From the NCBI GenBank assembly GCA_948567375.1, contig OX419756.1:72704552-72768551 (forward strand): 64,000 nucleotides of DNA. Direction: 5' to 3'. The DNA comes from Lunularia cruciata. Its lineage: Eukaryota; Streptophyta; Marchantiopsida; Lunulariales; Lunulariaceae. Shown here piece by piece: positions 54,901 through 64,000 of this stretch (position 1 is its first letter; each line of letters begins with the position of its first letter). The notes under the pieces are model-generated. The model ran no database searches. It worked only from the letters and a program-made list of their open reading frames with translations, and was not told where the DNA came from. Position numbers and translations under genes: made by a program.

Positions 54901-56700
54901 CGCGTATGGGTCTCCCACTCTCAATATCAGTTACCAATATGGTTTACGGGATAATCATGTGAACTTGTAGTTTAAGTATTTCGAATAAAAACCGGGATTT
55001 CAGAATTCTTCTGTACCAAATATGGTATGAAGTGACTTGTTGGTAAAAATTGCATGCATGCAGTTTTATTAGAATCTATGTAAATGAAAAGGATTGATGA
55101 CATGGTAAGGTGAAAGAAGGTACTAGCTTGCCACGATGAGCACATTAACTCTTGGTTAATTGCTGTACATAGATAGGTCTTTTGTTTATATCCACATGTG
55201 GATAAAGTTAGTTCTACGTCCTGTGTTGGGAGAAATTCTTTATTCTTTCGTCTTTCCAAACTGCTTTAGGCCATGGTTTATTTAGTCTTAAAACATGTGT
55301 CATACAAGTAATTTTATTCTAAACCTAGGATTAACTTTAAATATGTTTTGAGAATAATATAAATTCTATAAATACTGCTTATGCCATATTATTTGCAAAA
55401 AATTATGATATCCTATATTTAAGTGGATAATTGAATTAACATGCCAATAACTTCACCAAATGGTTTGACATTTAACATTCTAAGTATGGAGTTGTGAAAC
55501 TCAATATAGATAGCATAAAAATACGAACCTTTAGTTCAGAGAAATCTCAACACCCCACAGATAGCTCTAACGTAATCTAAATCTGTATTCGGAGAACAGT
55601 TATGGATCAAAAAAGCATTTGGAAGAACCATCACCGTTTCATGTTGAAGAGAGGGGCTAGTGAAGGCTGGTGGGAAATTTGGTAAAATTTCAATTTGAAA
55701 ATTCTCATAAAGTTTGTCAAGATTGGTATGGGTAATTACCCTACTTACTTCCTAAATTTAGTATGTTCCAACTTACCTTAATCAAGTTCCCATATCTATT
55801 TTAGTCCCGAAATTGGTGGACCAAAGTGATGATCCGGCCATTGTATCTTCGGCTAGAAATTGTATTTGGCTAGAAATTACTACAATACAGACCAGGAATG
55901 TAAAGTTGACTTCAAGGTTCAGAGTATAATAAGGGGTTTAACATGCATATTTCATGGGATCTTTACGGAACTTTAGCAAATTTGTAAATTTGTTTTATGG
56001 GTACTCTAAAATAAAAATGGAGGTTTTATTTTTGATTTTGTGGAGACCCATAAATAAATATACGTAATGACATTTATTGGTAAATTATGGGTAAAATATT
56101 GGAATCTAAAAAATAAATTTGGGTAACAGAAGTGACCCGTAAAATTTTACAGGTTATAAGTTATGGAACATCTGTAAGGTTTTAATTAAATTAAAGCATT
56201 CTCTTGTCCACGTATCAGTGACATCTCTTCTTCCCATGACATATATAAAATTTTTCATATAATTCATTATAGTCCCCGGAATCCTCTCTAGAATCAAGTC
56301 CTTAATATAACCATGACAAACATAAAAAAATTTCATACGATTATTTAATAGTCCCATAATTCTAAACTATATTTTTAAAGGCTATGAAAAATCTTTATGG
56401 GGTCGCCCAAAGAGCACATGCAGATAGACTACATAGTCCCATACAAGTTCCTTATTTGTAGCGAGCTCTATAATAAGTGGTTCATAGTAAATAGGAGATA
56501 TGGGGAATTTTGTAAGTACACCATAAAGCATTGATTGTAATTTAGGGTTAATAAAAGATTGCTTCATTTAAATCTGAACCCTAAACATTTGAGAAGGAAT
56601 CCACAAGAAGAGCTCTTGGTTTCTTTGCTTGAACTCTCCATTTCTCTTTCTCCTTGAGCTCTCCATTTCCTGATGTTGATTTCTCTCTTCTTAAAGTCAA
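51901..56700. other. AT-rich intergenic, no gene recognised
   Basis: Short frames only, none conserved. An internal duplication (GGAGAAATGG(T/A)TAGT(A/G)AAACC, about 53270 and 53302) and repeated TGATACG(T/C)(A/C)TATGAA near 54306 and 54337 are the only repeats I noted. Confidence 0.45.
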
Positions 56701-56716
56701 TTTCTTTCACAATTTT

Positions 56717-57867
56717 GTTCTTGTTTGAGTTTGATTTTTCTATGGAGGAGGTGCTCAAGAGATGACCAAGTGATAGTAGCGAATGTTGTGTTTATACAGT
56801 TATACAACATTATACAGTTTTGGAGGGAGTGATTACCCATCCCCCTGGATGGCCCAGCAAGTGCAGGAAGAGCTCACAAGGTCTCCACATATAGGGGCAT
56901 GCAGCAAGGTCACCTCTTTGTTCCTCTAGCCTTGGAGTTATATGGAGTGATGGACACAATGTTTTACACATTTTTCAGGGAGCGCACAAGAGCTCATCAT
57001 GTTAGACACTAGGGGGTAACACTCTCACTCACATACTTTATAGCATATTTTAGACAATGTCTGTCCTATAGAGGCTAGTGGTTGGTGCAATCTGTAGGAG
57101 AGCAATCACACTAGGTGAGCTTCTTTGAATGCTCCAGTTTGTTTGTAGACAGAACAACTTGCATAGCTTGGATATCTTAGGTGCAATAGGGCAGATTCCT
57201 CGTATCTACTCTATTGGGGCTTAGCCCCATTTTACCTATTTTGTCTCACCCTTGTACTGTTTGATGGGGTCTTCCCATCCTTCGTGTTTTCTACACTGTC
57301 TCCCTTTTCTCTTTTTCCTTTGTTAGAGTAAGAATTTGGGGAACGCTCATCCAGAGTACAGAATTCGATCAACGTAATGCTTGGATCCAGTCGCATGTGG
57401 TAATCAAGAGTAAGGGTGAATAGAGGAACCAAAATGGTTCACTCTAAACGAAGCAAATCTAGGAATTGTTTTAAGTGATTATACATCACGAGCTCCGCTC
57501 CATTGTAAAATTTTCCTCAAACAACCTTGGTTAGTAGAACTTGACCTTTACCTATCCTTACACATTCTTTCAAGCATTGTCATCCTCACCTTTAAATTAG
57601 TTCCTCCCTTCTCCTTCTGTTACAAATCAGCTTGAAGAATACTAAACTCCTTTTACTTGTCATGAGCGCGACATTGACGTTTACCTCTGCCTCTGTGCCC
57701 TACAATTATGAAGTAAATTAAAAGAGATGTGTGACCAACCTGAAACATCTGGTGCCAAGCCCCACATTGCAGAGCATGTTAAGACTAGTTTCTGTGTATG
57801 CTACGGTTCTGTGTATGCTGCGGTTGAGGTTCTTGTTTGAGTTTGATTTTTCTATGGAGGAGGTGCT
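56717..57867. repeat. 39-bp exact direct repeats flanking a LINE end
   Basis: An identical 39-bp sequence beginning GTTCTTGTTTGAGTTTGATT and ending GGAGGAGGTGCT lies at 56717-56755 and 57829-57867, 1112 bp apart. The enclosed DNA includes LINE-like copy H. It is too long for an ordinary target-site duplication and its borders do not touch the element, so recombination or segmental duplication is more likely. Confidence 0.9.
56826..57325 (+). pseudogene. LINE-like element, 5'-truncated (copy H)
   Basis: Plus orientation. It starts in the ATTACCCATCCCCCTGGATG block and keeps decayed versions of the C-terminal nuclease coding region (AGGTCACCTCTTTGTTCCTC, GGAGTTATATGGAG), then TCTACTCTATTGGGGCTTAGC, TTTTGTCTCACCCTTG and TTTGATGGGGTCTTCCCATC. 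Small indels break the frame. The end of the tail is changed (CTACACTGTCTCCC instead of CTACGCGGTCGCCC). Confidence 0.8.
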
Positions 57868-58199
57868 AGTGTTGTTCAAAGCTAATTGAGCTATGGATTT
57901 CTCTTCTCTTCTTGAGAGTACCCAATGGAGTATGGAGTTGCCATTCTAATTTTCCCTAGCACCTTACCAAGCACATGAGCATTATATTAGCTTGTGAATC
58001 AACGAGATTGGAGCAAATTTCACAATATAAGGTAGAGATTTGACTATTTTTGCATAGACCATGCCATGGGGTAGTATGTGCAAAGACCTCAAAAGAAACA
58101 TAAAAATGTATACAATGAAGTATCCAAATAGATTTGGTTACAAATGAGAATGATGAATTTTTTCTCTACATTGAAAATGAAGGACGAGATTATGATATG

Positions 58200-59270
58200 C
58201 TAAAAATATTGCTTATGTGGTGGGAGTATGCACATTCTCAAAGTACTTAGAACCAAGATATACTTATCCTCATAATAGGGAATTTTTAATTGAATATTTT
58301 AGAAGCCTAGATATTAAGGCATTCCAAAAACTGACTAGAATGGATGTTGAGTCTTTTTCCACATTAGTAGATCTTATAAAGTATCATAGAGTATTTAAGA
58401 AGAACTATAAGTAGGAGCAAACATATGTGTGGGTCCAAGTAACTATGCCTCTTGATAGATCTAGGCATCATGGTTATGGAGATTGTGTTGCAAGAGGGCA
58501 TATTCGGGGCATTAGTGCTAGTTCAACCATTGCTTTGAACAATATAGTCATGATTGCCATATTAAGCATTATGTAGAGTCAAATGATATGGCCAAAGTAG
58601 GACAAGAGAAGGATGATATTTGTAGTTTTTGTGCAAAAAGGTTTCATTGGTTGTAGGTTTTGTAGATGGAACACTTTTTTCTCTTGCAACTTGATCTACT
58701 ATGGATGGAAAAATATATTTCAATAGAAAGGGCTCTTATTGAATATATGGACAAGTGATTTCTGATGATGATAAAAGACAAATTATTTAGGAGGTAAGTA
58801 GGTGTATAGATGTTTCAATATGCAATTATGATTTTTAATTCAAGTTGTGAGCAATGGATTGAGGATTAAATATTGGTAATTTTTAATTTGCAAGAATGGT
58901 TGGGTCATGCCACGACATGACTTGTATAAAAAAGTCACTATTATGGAATGATTTGAGTAAAAGAGAAGGTTGTAGTAATCTAGAGGCCAAAGAATATCTT
59001 TTAGGTGATTTTGGTTTATCTCCCAATGCATACCTTTGTCCATGCCTTTGAGCATACCCAACCTAAGGACAAAAACGAGTTCAATAAATATTTGGCAAAG
59101 ACCTATACAATAAATGAGCATTTTATAGGAGTATTAAAAGCTAGTATTAAAAGCTAAGCATTCACTTTGGGAGTTGAGAGTTCAACTTAAAGACAAAAGT
59201 AGAAATGAATATTTGTTAAAGTGGTCTAGTGTTTGTATTATCTTACACAACTTTTTTTATAGATAGATCC
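58200..59270 (+). pseudogene. PIF/Harbinger transposase remnant
   Basis: A DDE transposase fragment in three frames. Visible in order: EYFRSLDIKAFQKLTRMDVE, VWVQVTMPLDR, the Harbinger block KGFIG..FVDGT (first catalytic Asp at about 58664), DGKIYFNRKGSY and GQVISDDDKRQII, DLYKKVT, and NEHFIGVLKA (catalytic Glu near 59116) followed by ELRVQLKDKS, NEYLLKWSSVCIILHNF. Stops, frameshifts and a small duplication (GCTAGTATTAAAA, about 59137-59160) break it, and the second catalytic Asp region is unreadable. Terminal inverted repeats were not identified. Clearly inactive. Confidence 0.9.
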
Positions 59271-61525
59271 AATATTTGGGTAGAAGATGATGGTTTCATA
59301 GAGGAACTCAACTAGATACAAAAATTTCTTTGAATAGAGTGGAGATCAATAGAGAAAAATAGGTCAAGGGTGATGCAACAATGCCTTTCTTATCATCAAG
59401 AGGAAGTAGAAGAAGAACATGTTACTCCAATATGAATAAAAATAGCATGTTAACTTGTTATGCATTGTCTCAGTATATTTCATGGTATTTCATATACATG
59501 TGGCATATGCACAAGATACCTAGGGTTGGAGTTGGGCTATTAACGTCGAGTTGGTCCACCTATTCCATGCTGGGCTATTAAACCATTACCTTCCTATTGT
59601 CTTGAGAAGGTGCAAACTTGCCCATTATCCCAATAGGTGCTAGTAGGCACCCATAGTCTAGGGAAGCCACTGCTTGGAGATTGTTAATTTCACTGAGTTA
59701 AGCATCAGTTATGATGTATTGTGTTACATAGTGGCATCAATTGATAATGGTTGTTGTTTTCAATTTGATGACTATTTGAATAGTGATAAAAAAATTTGAA
59801 TGAAAAAGTTAAATTTTGAAAGTCCAAACTTAGGTTTTTTTGTTGGAGGAGAAGAGATTTTGAACCAAATGAAAGGAATACATGTTTTTATGGAAGCCAA
59901 TATATAAACTTCACCACTTATGGAAATTGTAATGTGCATTTTTCAAGAGAGATACTTCATAGGAAGAGAGTGTAATTTGCAAGCGGTAAAGAATATGTTG
60001 CAAGAGAGGACGAGAGTGCAATTCACAAGACTTTAGGCATTTTGTAGGCAAGTAGAGAGTACTTTTGTAATACTTTGAGGACAAGAGAACTCTTCAAGAT
60101 AGATACAAAATTTAAAACACAAGTTTCACTCTCAATCCTCCGATGCCACAAAGGAGGACATTCTCTTTATTATATAGCCAAAGAGGATCTCCTCCAAGGA
60201 AGCTCAACCATAGGATTAGGTACATGGATAGGTGACCTGTCAGCAAGCTCTACCCTTAGATTACTTGCTTGGATGGGTGAAATGTTGGTCTTGGTCCCAT
60301 CTGGTTGGTCAAACAGGCTTTGACCGGAGAAAAACTTTTAGGGAATCTTCATGTAGGAATCACATAATCATGTGGGTGGAGTACCGTTGGAAAGCTCTCA
60401 GTGAGACAAACCAGGGACAAGGGAATGCCAGAATTCCCTCTCTTTGGGGGGGGGGGGGGGGGATCTGTACATTTTTTAGGCCAAATTCATCCGTTTGGGC
60501 CTCCTAAATTGCCTCTTGAAGCTTTCAGGCTTATTTTGGCTTTTGCCCTATTAGTAGAAGTGCTCTTTTAGTAATACCTCTATTTGATCTATGTTCTCCA
60601 TGATGTGTAACATCCTTCTAGATGTCACTACTCCAAGTTTCACCTCTAGACCATATGCCTAGCTATTGATTCTAAAGTTTCCAAGCATGTTTTTGATTTC
60701 TGGCTTATTAGTAGAAGTACTCTTTTGGTGATACCTCTATCTAATCTACTTAGTCCATCACTTATAACATCCTTCCAGATTTTACTAAACAAAATTTCAT
60801 TCCTAGATTATCTGTCTAGCTATTGGTATTACAATTTTGCAAGAGAAGAGTGAGTAAATATGGAAGAGAAATGGTTGAGTTTTGAAAGAAGAGAATAAGA
60901 GAGCACTTTGCAAGAGAGAAGGAATAAATTAATATTTCATACAATTGAGAAGGTTAATCTTATGGGAGAGGACATTGTTGAGTTTGAGTGAGAAGGGTAT
61001 TTCTTTTGCAAGAGCACATTTCAAAGGGAGTATTTCTAGGAGTATTTTTGGATGGTGAGTTGGAAGGAGAGAGAGAGAGCAAAAACCATGGCAAAAATTT
61101 GGAGTTATGAAAAGATTGTTGATGGTGAGGATATAAAAAATACACAAGAAGGAGATTAGCTCATTGGATTCCACAAAATTACACACCCCATGACCTTCAT
61201 CAAATGGTCTTAGATAGGATAAAATTAAGTTTGATCAACAGTTGATGGAGTCAAGGAGGTGGATCTTAATGTCCTTGGCTAGAAGATAACATTTGGTTCA
61301 TATTATGATTGTCCAGAGGTAAGAGCCCCTCTGCCTAATTTATTGTTTATTTTGTATTCTTATTATTTTCTTTGCTTTTTTTAAAGTTTCTATATGCTAT
61401 TTTACCCTTTCTCAAACTTGCAATTTTCAATTCCAACTAGTGTCATCCTGCACTATCTAGATACCTTCCACAAATCCCTAGCACCTCTTGGCAACATCTT
61501 ATGCTTATTGATCCTTAATCCTTGA
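59271..61525. other. AT-rich, repeat remnants, no gene
   Basis: Holds a 17-base G run at 60446-60462, a duplicated block (GTAGAAGTGCTCTTTTAGTAAT at about 60555 and GTAGAAGTACTCTTTTGGTGAT at about 60711, each followed by ACCTCTAT.T.ATCTA), and two 5S-rRNA-like short motifs near 60225-60280. No coding gene recognised. Confidence 0.45.
60446..60462. repeat. Run of 17 G
   Basis: Uninterrupted G homopolymer in AT-rich surroundings. The exact length is unlikely to be reliable from sequencing. Confidence 0.95.
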
Positions 61526-61895
61526 ACTCCAACATTGGTGGCATCGCCCAACACCTTTTGATACTTTTGTTGTGTACCTCAATATTGATGGGTACAAACT
61601 AGCACTTTCCAACACCTTTATCTTGCACCCCAACATTTTCAAGCACTTCCTAACACCTTTTGGCACCTTTTCCAAGTACTCCAGTGTTAGCAAGGTGCCA
61701 CCCAATGCCTTTTGATACCTTTTCCCTTTACCTTAATGTTGGTGTGCACCGCCTAGTATCATTTGACATCTTTTCATTTGACATCTTTTCCCTTGTACCT
61801 TAATATTAGTGGGCACCGCCCAATGTCTTTTGGCACCTTTTTCTTGTACCCTAGCATTAGCCAACATCTTCTAGTGCCTTCCAATGCACTTGTAC
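61526..61895. repeat. Degenerate 51-bp minisatellite
   Basis: About seven units with period near 51 bp, each like TACCTTAATATTAGTGGGCA then CCGCCCAA and CTTTTGGCACCTTTT. Starts are near 61526, 61576, 61627, 61678, 61730, 61797 and 61848; the fifth has a partial internal duplication of TTTGACATCTTTTC. The period is 17 codons but frames contain stops, so a coding role is unlikely. Confidence 0.8.
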
Positions 61896-62379
61896 TAACT
61901 CCATTCTCTTTTCTCTAGGTAGCATGTATAGAGTTTATGCAGTCTTGGGACAAAAGTACTTTCACTAGGACTATTAAGGAGAGGCAATTTCGGTTCAGTT
62001 GAATGTGAAGGTAATTTGTGTTGAAATTGCAATGCCAAGAGGGAGGACTCCAAGAAGTGCATTACACAACATTTTTGGACTGGTTCCTATTGAGAGATTT
62101 GGTTGCAAATGGATACTTAGCAAGATACTATGTGTATCTTACATTCAAGGCTTTTTCTTCAGATGATGGGTATCCTTGTAGAACCAACATGTTGCCCCAA
62201 GATTGTACATGGACATTTGGTTCTCAACACCAAGACAAAGTTGAGGAGATTTGGTTTGGAATACTACAATTAGGATGAGTTAGCCTTTTTGTCCATTACT
62301 ATAGAGGTAGGGAGTTTATAGGAGCAGTTGATGTAAAAGACCAAATCCAAGGAGAGAAATAGGAGAATGAAAACTCACA

Positions 62380-62758
62380 TTGGGACACTTGAATGAGGGA
62401 AAGCTCCAAATGCCTAGCATGAGCTTTGGCTTTGGTATTTATAGGTAGCATACAAGGCCCTTGAGAAGCTTCTCAAGAAGTTTCCTCAAGCTGCTTTCTT
62501 AGAGTGCAAGCCAAGTTAACTAAGAGGCTTCTCAAGAAGCTTCCTTCTAGAAGCCGCCTACTTGGCATGCAAGCTAAGCTAGTTAGAAGCTTCTAGAAGC
62601 TTCCTTCTAGAAGCTACTTACTTGAGGTGCAAGTTAAGCTAGCCGAGAAGCTTCCCAAGAAGCTTCTTAGATACTTCCAGAATATTCTAGGCTAATTTGT
62701 CTTATGTGCTACTTTGTAAGCCCGACTAACTTTGTCGCTAAATTCGATATTGTTACAT
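62380..62758 (-). mobile_element. 3' LTR of the Ty3/gypsy chromovirus, with TATA box
   Basis: On the minus strand the pol gene ends, then a purine-rich tract with GGCGGGGGAATA (62770-62759) is followed by TGTAACAATATCG, the expected polypurine-tract/LTR border at 62758. A TATA box (CTATAAATA, 62444-62436) lies inside. Upstream of it, 62450-62680 is packed with GAA/TTC repeats. The other end is not certain; a TACATCA near 62330 is an alternative terminus. The matching 5' LTR is outside the window. Confidence 0.6.
62450..62680 (-). promoter_or_regulatory. Heat-shock-element-like array in the LTR
   Basis: Repeated AAGCTTCTAGAAGCTTC, TTCTAGAAGGAAGCTTC and CTTCTTGAGAAGCTTCTC blocks give many alternating nGAAn/nTTCn units, including perfect three-unit forms (TTC-N2-GAA-N2-TTC). 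This is the consensus bound by heat shock factors. The array lies 5' of the LTR TATA box on the coding strand, as in known heat-responsive plant retrotransposons. Activity is inferred only; the same sequence could be a simple AAGCTTCT satellite. Confidence 0.55.
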
Positions 62759-62784
62759 ATTCCCCCGCCGCTAGTTGGTGACAT

Positions 62785-64000
62785 CCTCATCGCCAATTAA
62801 GCTTCAAATTCCTGGATGGCCATCTGTGCATTCTGGAGGTGAGAAAGAGGTTCCCAAGTAGCATCATGAAGGAGATACGCTTTCCACAAGACCTTGTACT
62901 CCGTATGTTGGCAACGGCCTTGTTGAATATGGCGATATGCAAGGATACAATCAACTTTGTACTCCTCATGATCATTGATAAGGATAAGACAAGGGGGAGG
63001 TTGGACTCAAGAAGAAAAGGATGAGGGGTTAGGAAAAAGGGTTTCAACTTGGAAACATGAAAGACAGGATGGATACGCATGTGACAAGGCAAGGCAAGTC
63101 GATAAGCAATAGGAGAGACAATTTGGGTGATATCAAAGGGTCCTATCCAATTAGGAGCAACTTTACAAACTTGGGTATCAAGTGGGAGAGGGAGGTTACT
63201 AGAGGATAGCATGAATTTATCACCAACTTCAAAGGTGAGATCACAATGATGGTGGTCCGCATATTATTTTTGGCAATTCTGAGCAACAAGGAGGTGAGAC
63301 TTGCTTGTTAGAGAGATTGGGATATAATGGTCAAGAATGTGGAAGTATGAGGAACCTGAGATGGAGGGAGAGTAAGAAGAGAATCTAGAACAAGCAGATC
63401 GTGGCCAAAATTGAGAAAGATAGGAGAAAATCCAATGCTTACCTGTTTGGAATTGTTGTAGGTAAATTTAACAACAACAAGACATTCATCCCAATTGGTA
63501 TGGTGGACTTTGACAAAGGCACACAACATATCCTCCAATGTACAATTTGCACGTTTGGTTTGTCCATCAATTTGAGGATGATAGGCCGTGGACAAAGCAA
63601 GCTTGGTGTCGAGTATCTGGAAGAGTGTTTGCCAAAACTTCTCGGTAAATCAAGGATCACGGTTGGAGATGAGTACACGTGGCATGGCATCCCATGATGC
63701 TTGAAGAAATTGTCAAAGTATATTTGCACTAAGGTTAGAGCATCCACGGTATCATAAGTTGGTGCCAAGTGGATTTGCTATTAAGCTTATCCACAAACAC
63801 CACGATTACAATGTGTCCTTGTTTTATCTTTGGCAAGGATGTGATGAGATCAAAACTCACATGCTCCCAGCAAGCGGATAGAATGGCAAGTGGTTAAAGG
63901 AGTCCACTCGGCTTTTGGTTGCTGGCCTTGTTACGTTTGCATCTCTCACATGATTGGATAAATTCTTGAACATCTTGTGTCATGTTGGATCACCGCCATT
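62785..64000 (-). pseudogene. Ty3/gypsy chromovirus integrase and chromodomain, partial
   Basis: Enters from the right edge and runs leftward. Seen in order: the integrase zinc-finger end (CERCKRNKAS), the start of the catalytic core (HVSFDLITSLP), then LSTAYHPQIDGQTKRANCTL with the catalytic Glu replaced or shifted in the usual TERvN stretch, the GFSPIFLNFG block, and the C-terminal VAPNWIGPFDITQIV, MRIHPVFHVSKLKPF. After a frameshift near 62990 comes a chromodomain (EYKVDCILAYRHIQQGRC, then TEYKVLWKAYLLHDATWEPL) ending in a stop at 62801. Several frameshifts and stops show it is dead. The chromodomain classes it as a chromovirus. Confidence 0.9.

Noticed and set aside
61526-61895. CRISPR-like array
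   Set aside because: Units are degenerate and contiguous, without unique spacers between identical repeats; it is a minisatellite in a eukaryotic genome.
62785-64000. Host gene with a chromodomain
   Set aside because: The chromodomain directly follows integrase motifs and precedes a polypurine tract and LTR, so it belongs to the retrotransposon.

Overview
This window looks like nuclear DNA of a land plant. Its genes are split by many GT-AG introns, the proteins match plant-type families (a UBP5-like deubiquitinase, an ABCG7-like transporter, plant GLE1, a plant-type complex I B10 subunit, ERO1), and the intergenic DNA holds Ty1/copia, Ty3/gypsy chromovirus, PIF/Harbinger and LINE remnants. 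A non-seed plant such as a moss or liverwort is my inference. It rests partly on a LINE-like family with a restriction-type endonuclease, which I do not know from seed plants. I could not compare against any genome.

Layout. 1-2464: no gene, one compact direct/inverted repeat. 2465-11452 (minus): 13-exon ubiquitin-specific protease; the joined exons stay in frame (1046 codons plus stop), and the leader continues to about 12160. 12498-14425: two insertions of the LINE-like family in opposite orientations. 16279-22899 (minus): 15-exon mRNA export factor GLE1 (about 670 codons); its start codon lies inside an unusual inverted-repeat cluster. 23000-32200: AT-rich, repeat-dense DNA with more LINE 3' ends, a degenerate tandem array and a dead Ty1/copia element. 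32376-32669 (plus): intronless NDUFB10-like complex I subunit, followed about 0.8 kb downstream by a broken copy of GLE1 exon 1. 34860-41600: AT-rich DNA with tandem duplications, a long microsatellite and one unrecognised ORF. 41665-46417 (plus): 11-exon half-size ABC transporter of the ABCG7 type (698 codons). 49571-50995 (minus): intronless ERO1, preceded by a uORF whose stop overlaps the ERO1 start. 51200-64000: AT-rich repeat land with another LINE 3' end, a dead PIF/Harbinger transposase, a 51-bp minisatellite and the 3' part of a chromovirus whose LTR carries heat-shock-element-like motifs beside a TATA box.

The five genes are housekeeping functions (deubiquitination, mRNA export, respiration, membrane transport, oxidative folding) and do not form a pathway or operon. 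The best lead for something undescribed is the LINE-like family: at least eight copies or fragments share a distinctive 3' tail, and the longest copy keeps a nearly open C-terminal RT / zinc-knuckle / restriction-like-nuclease frame broken by only two stops.
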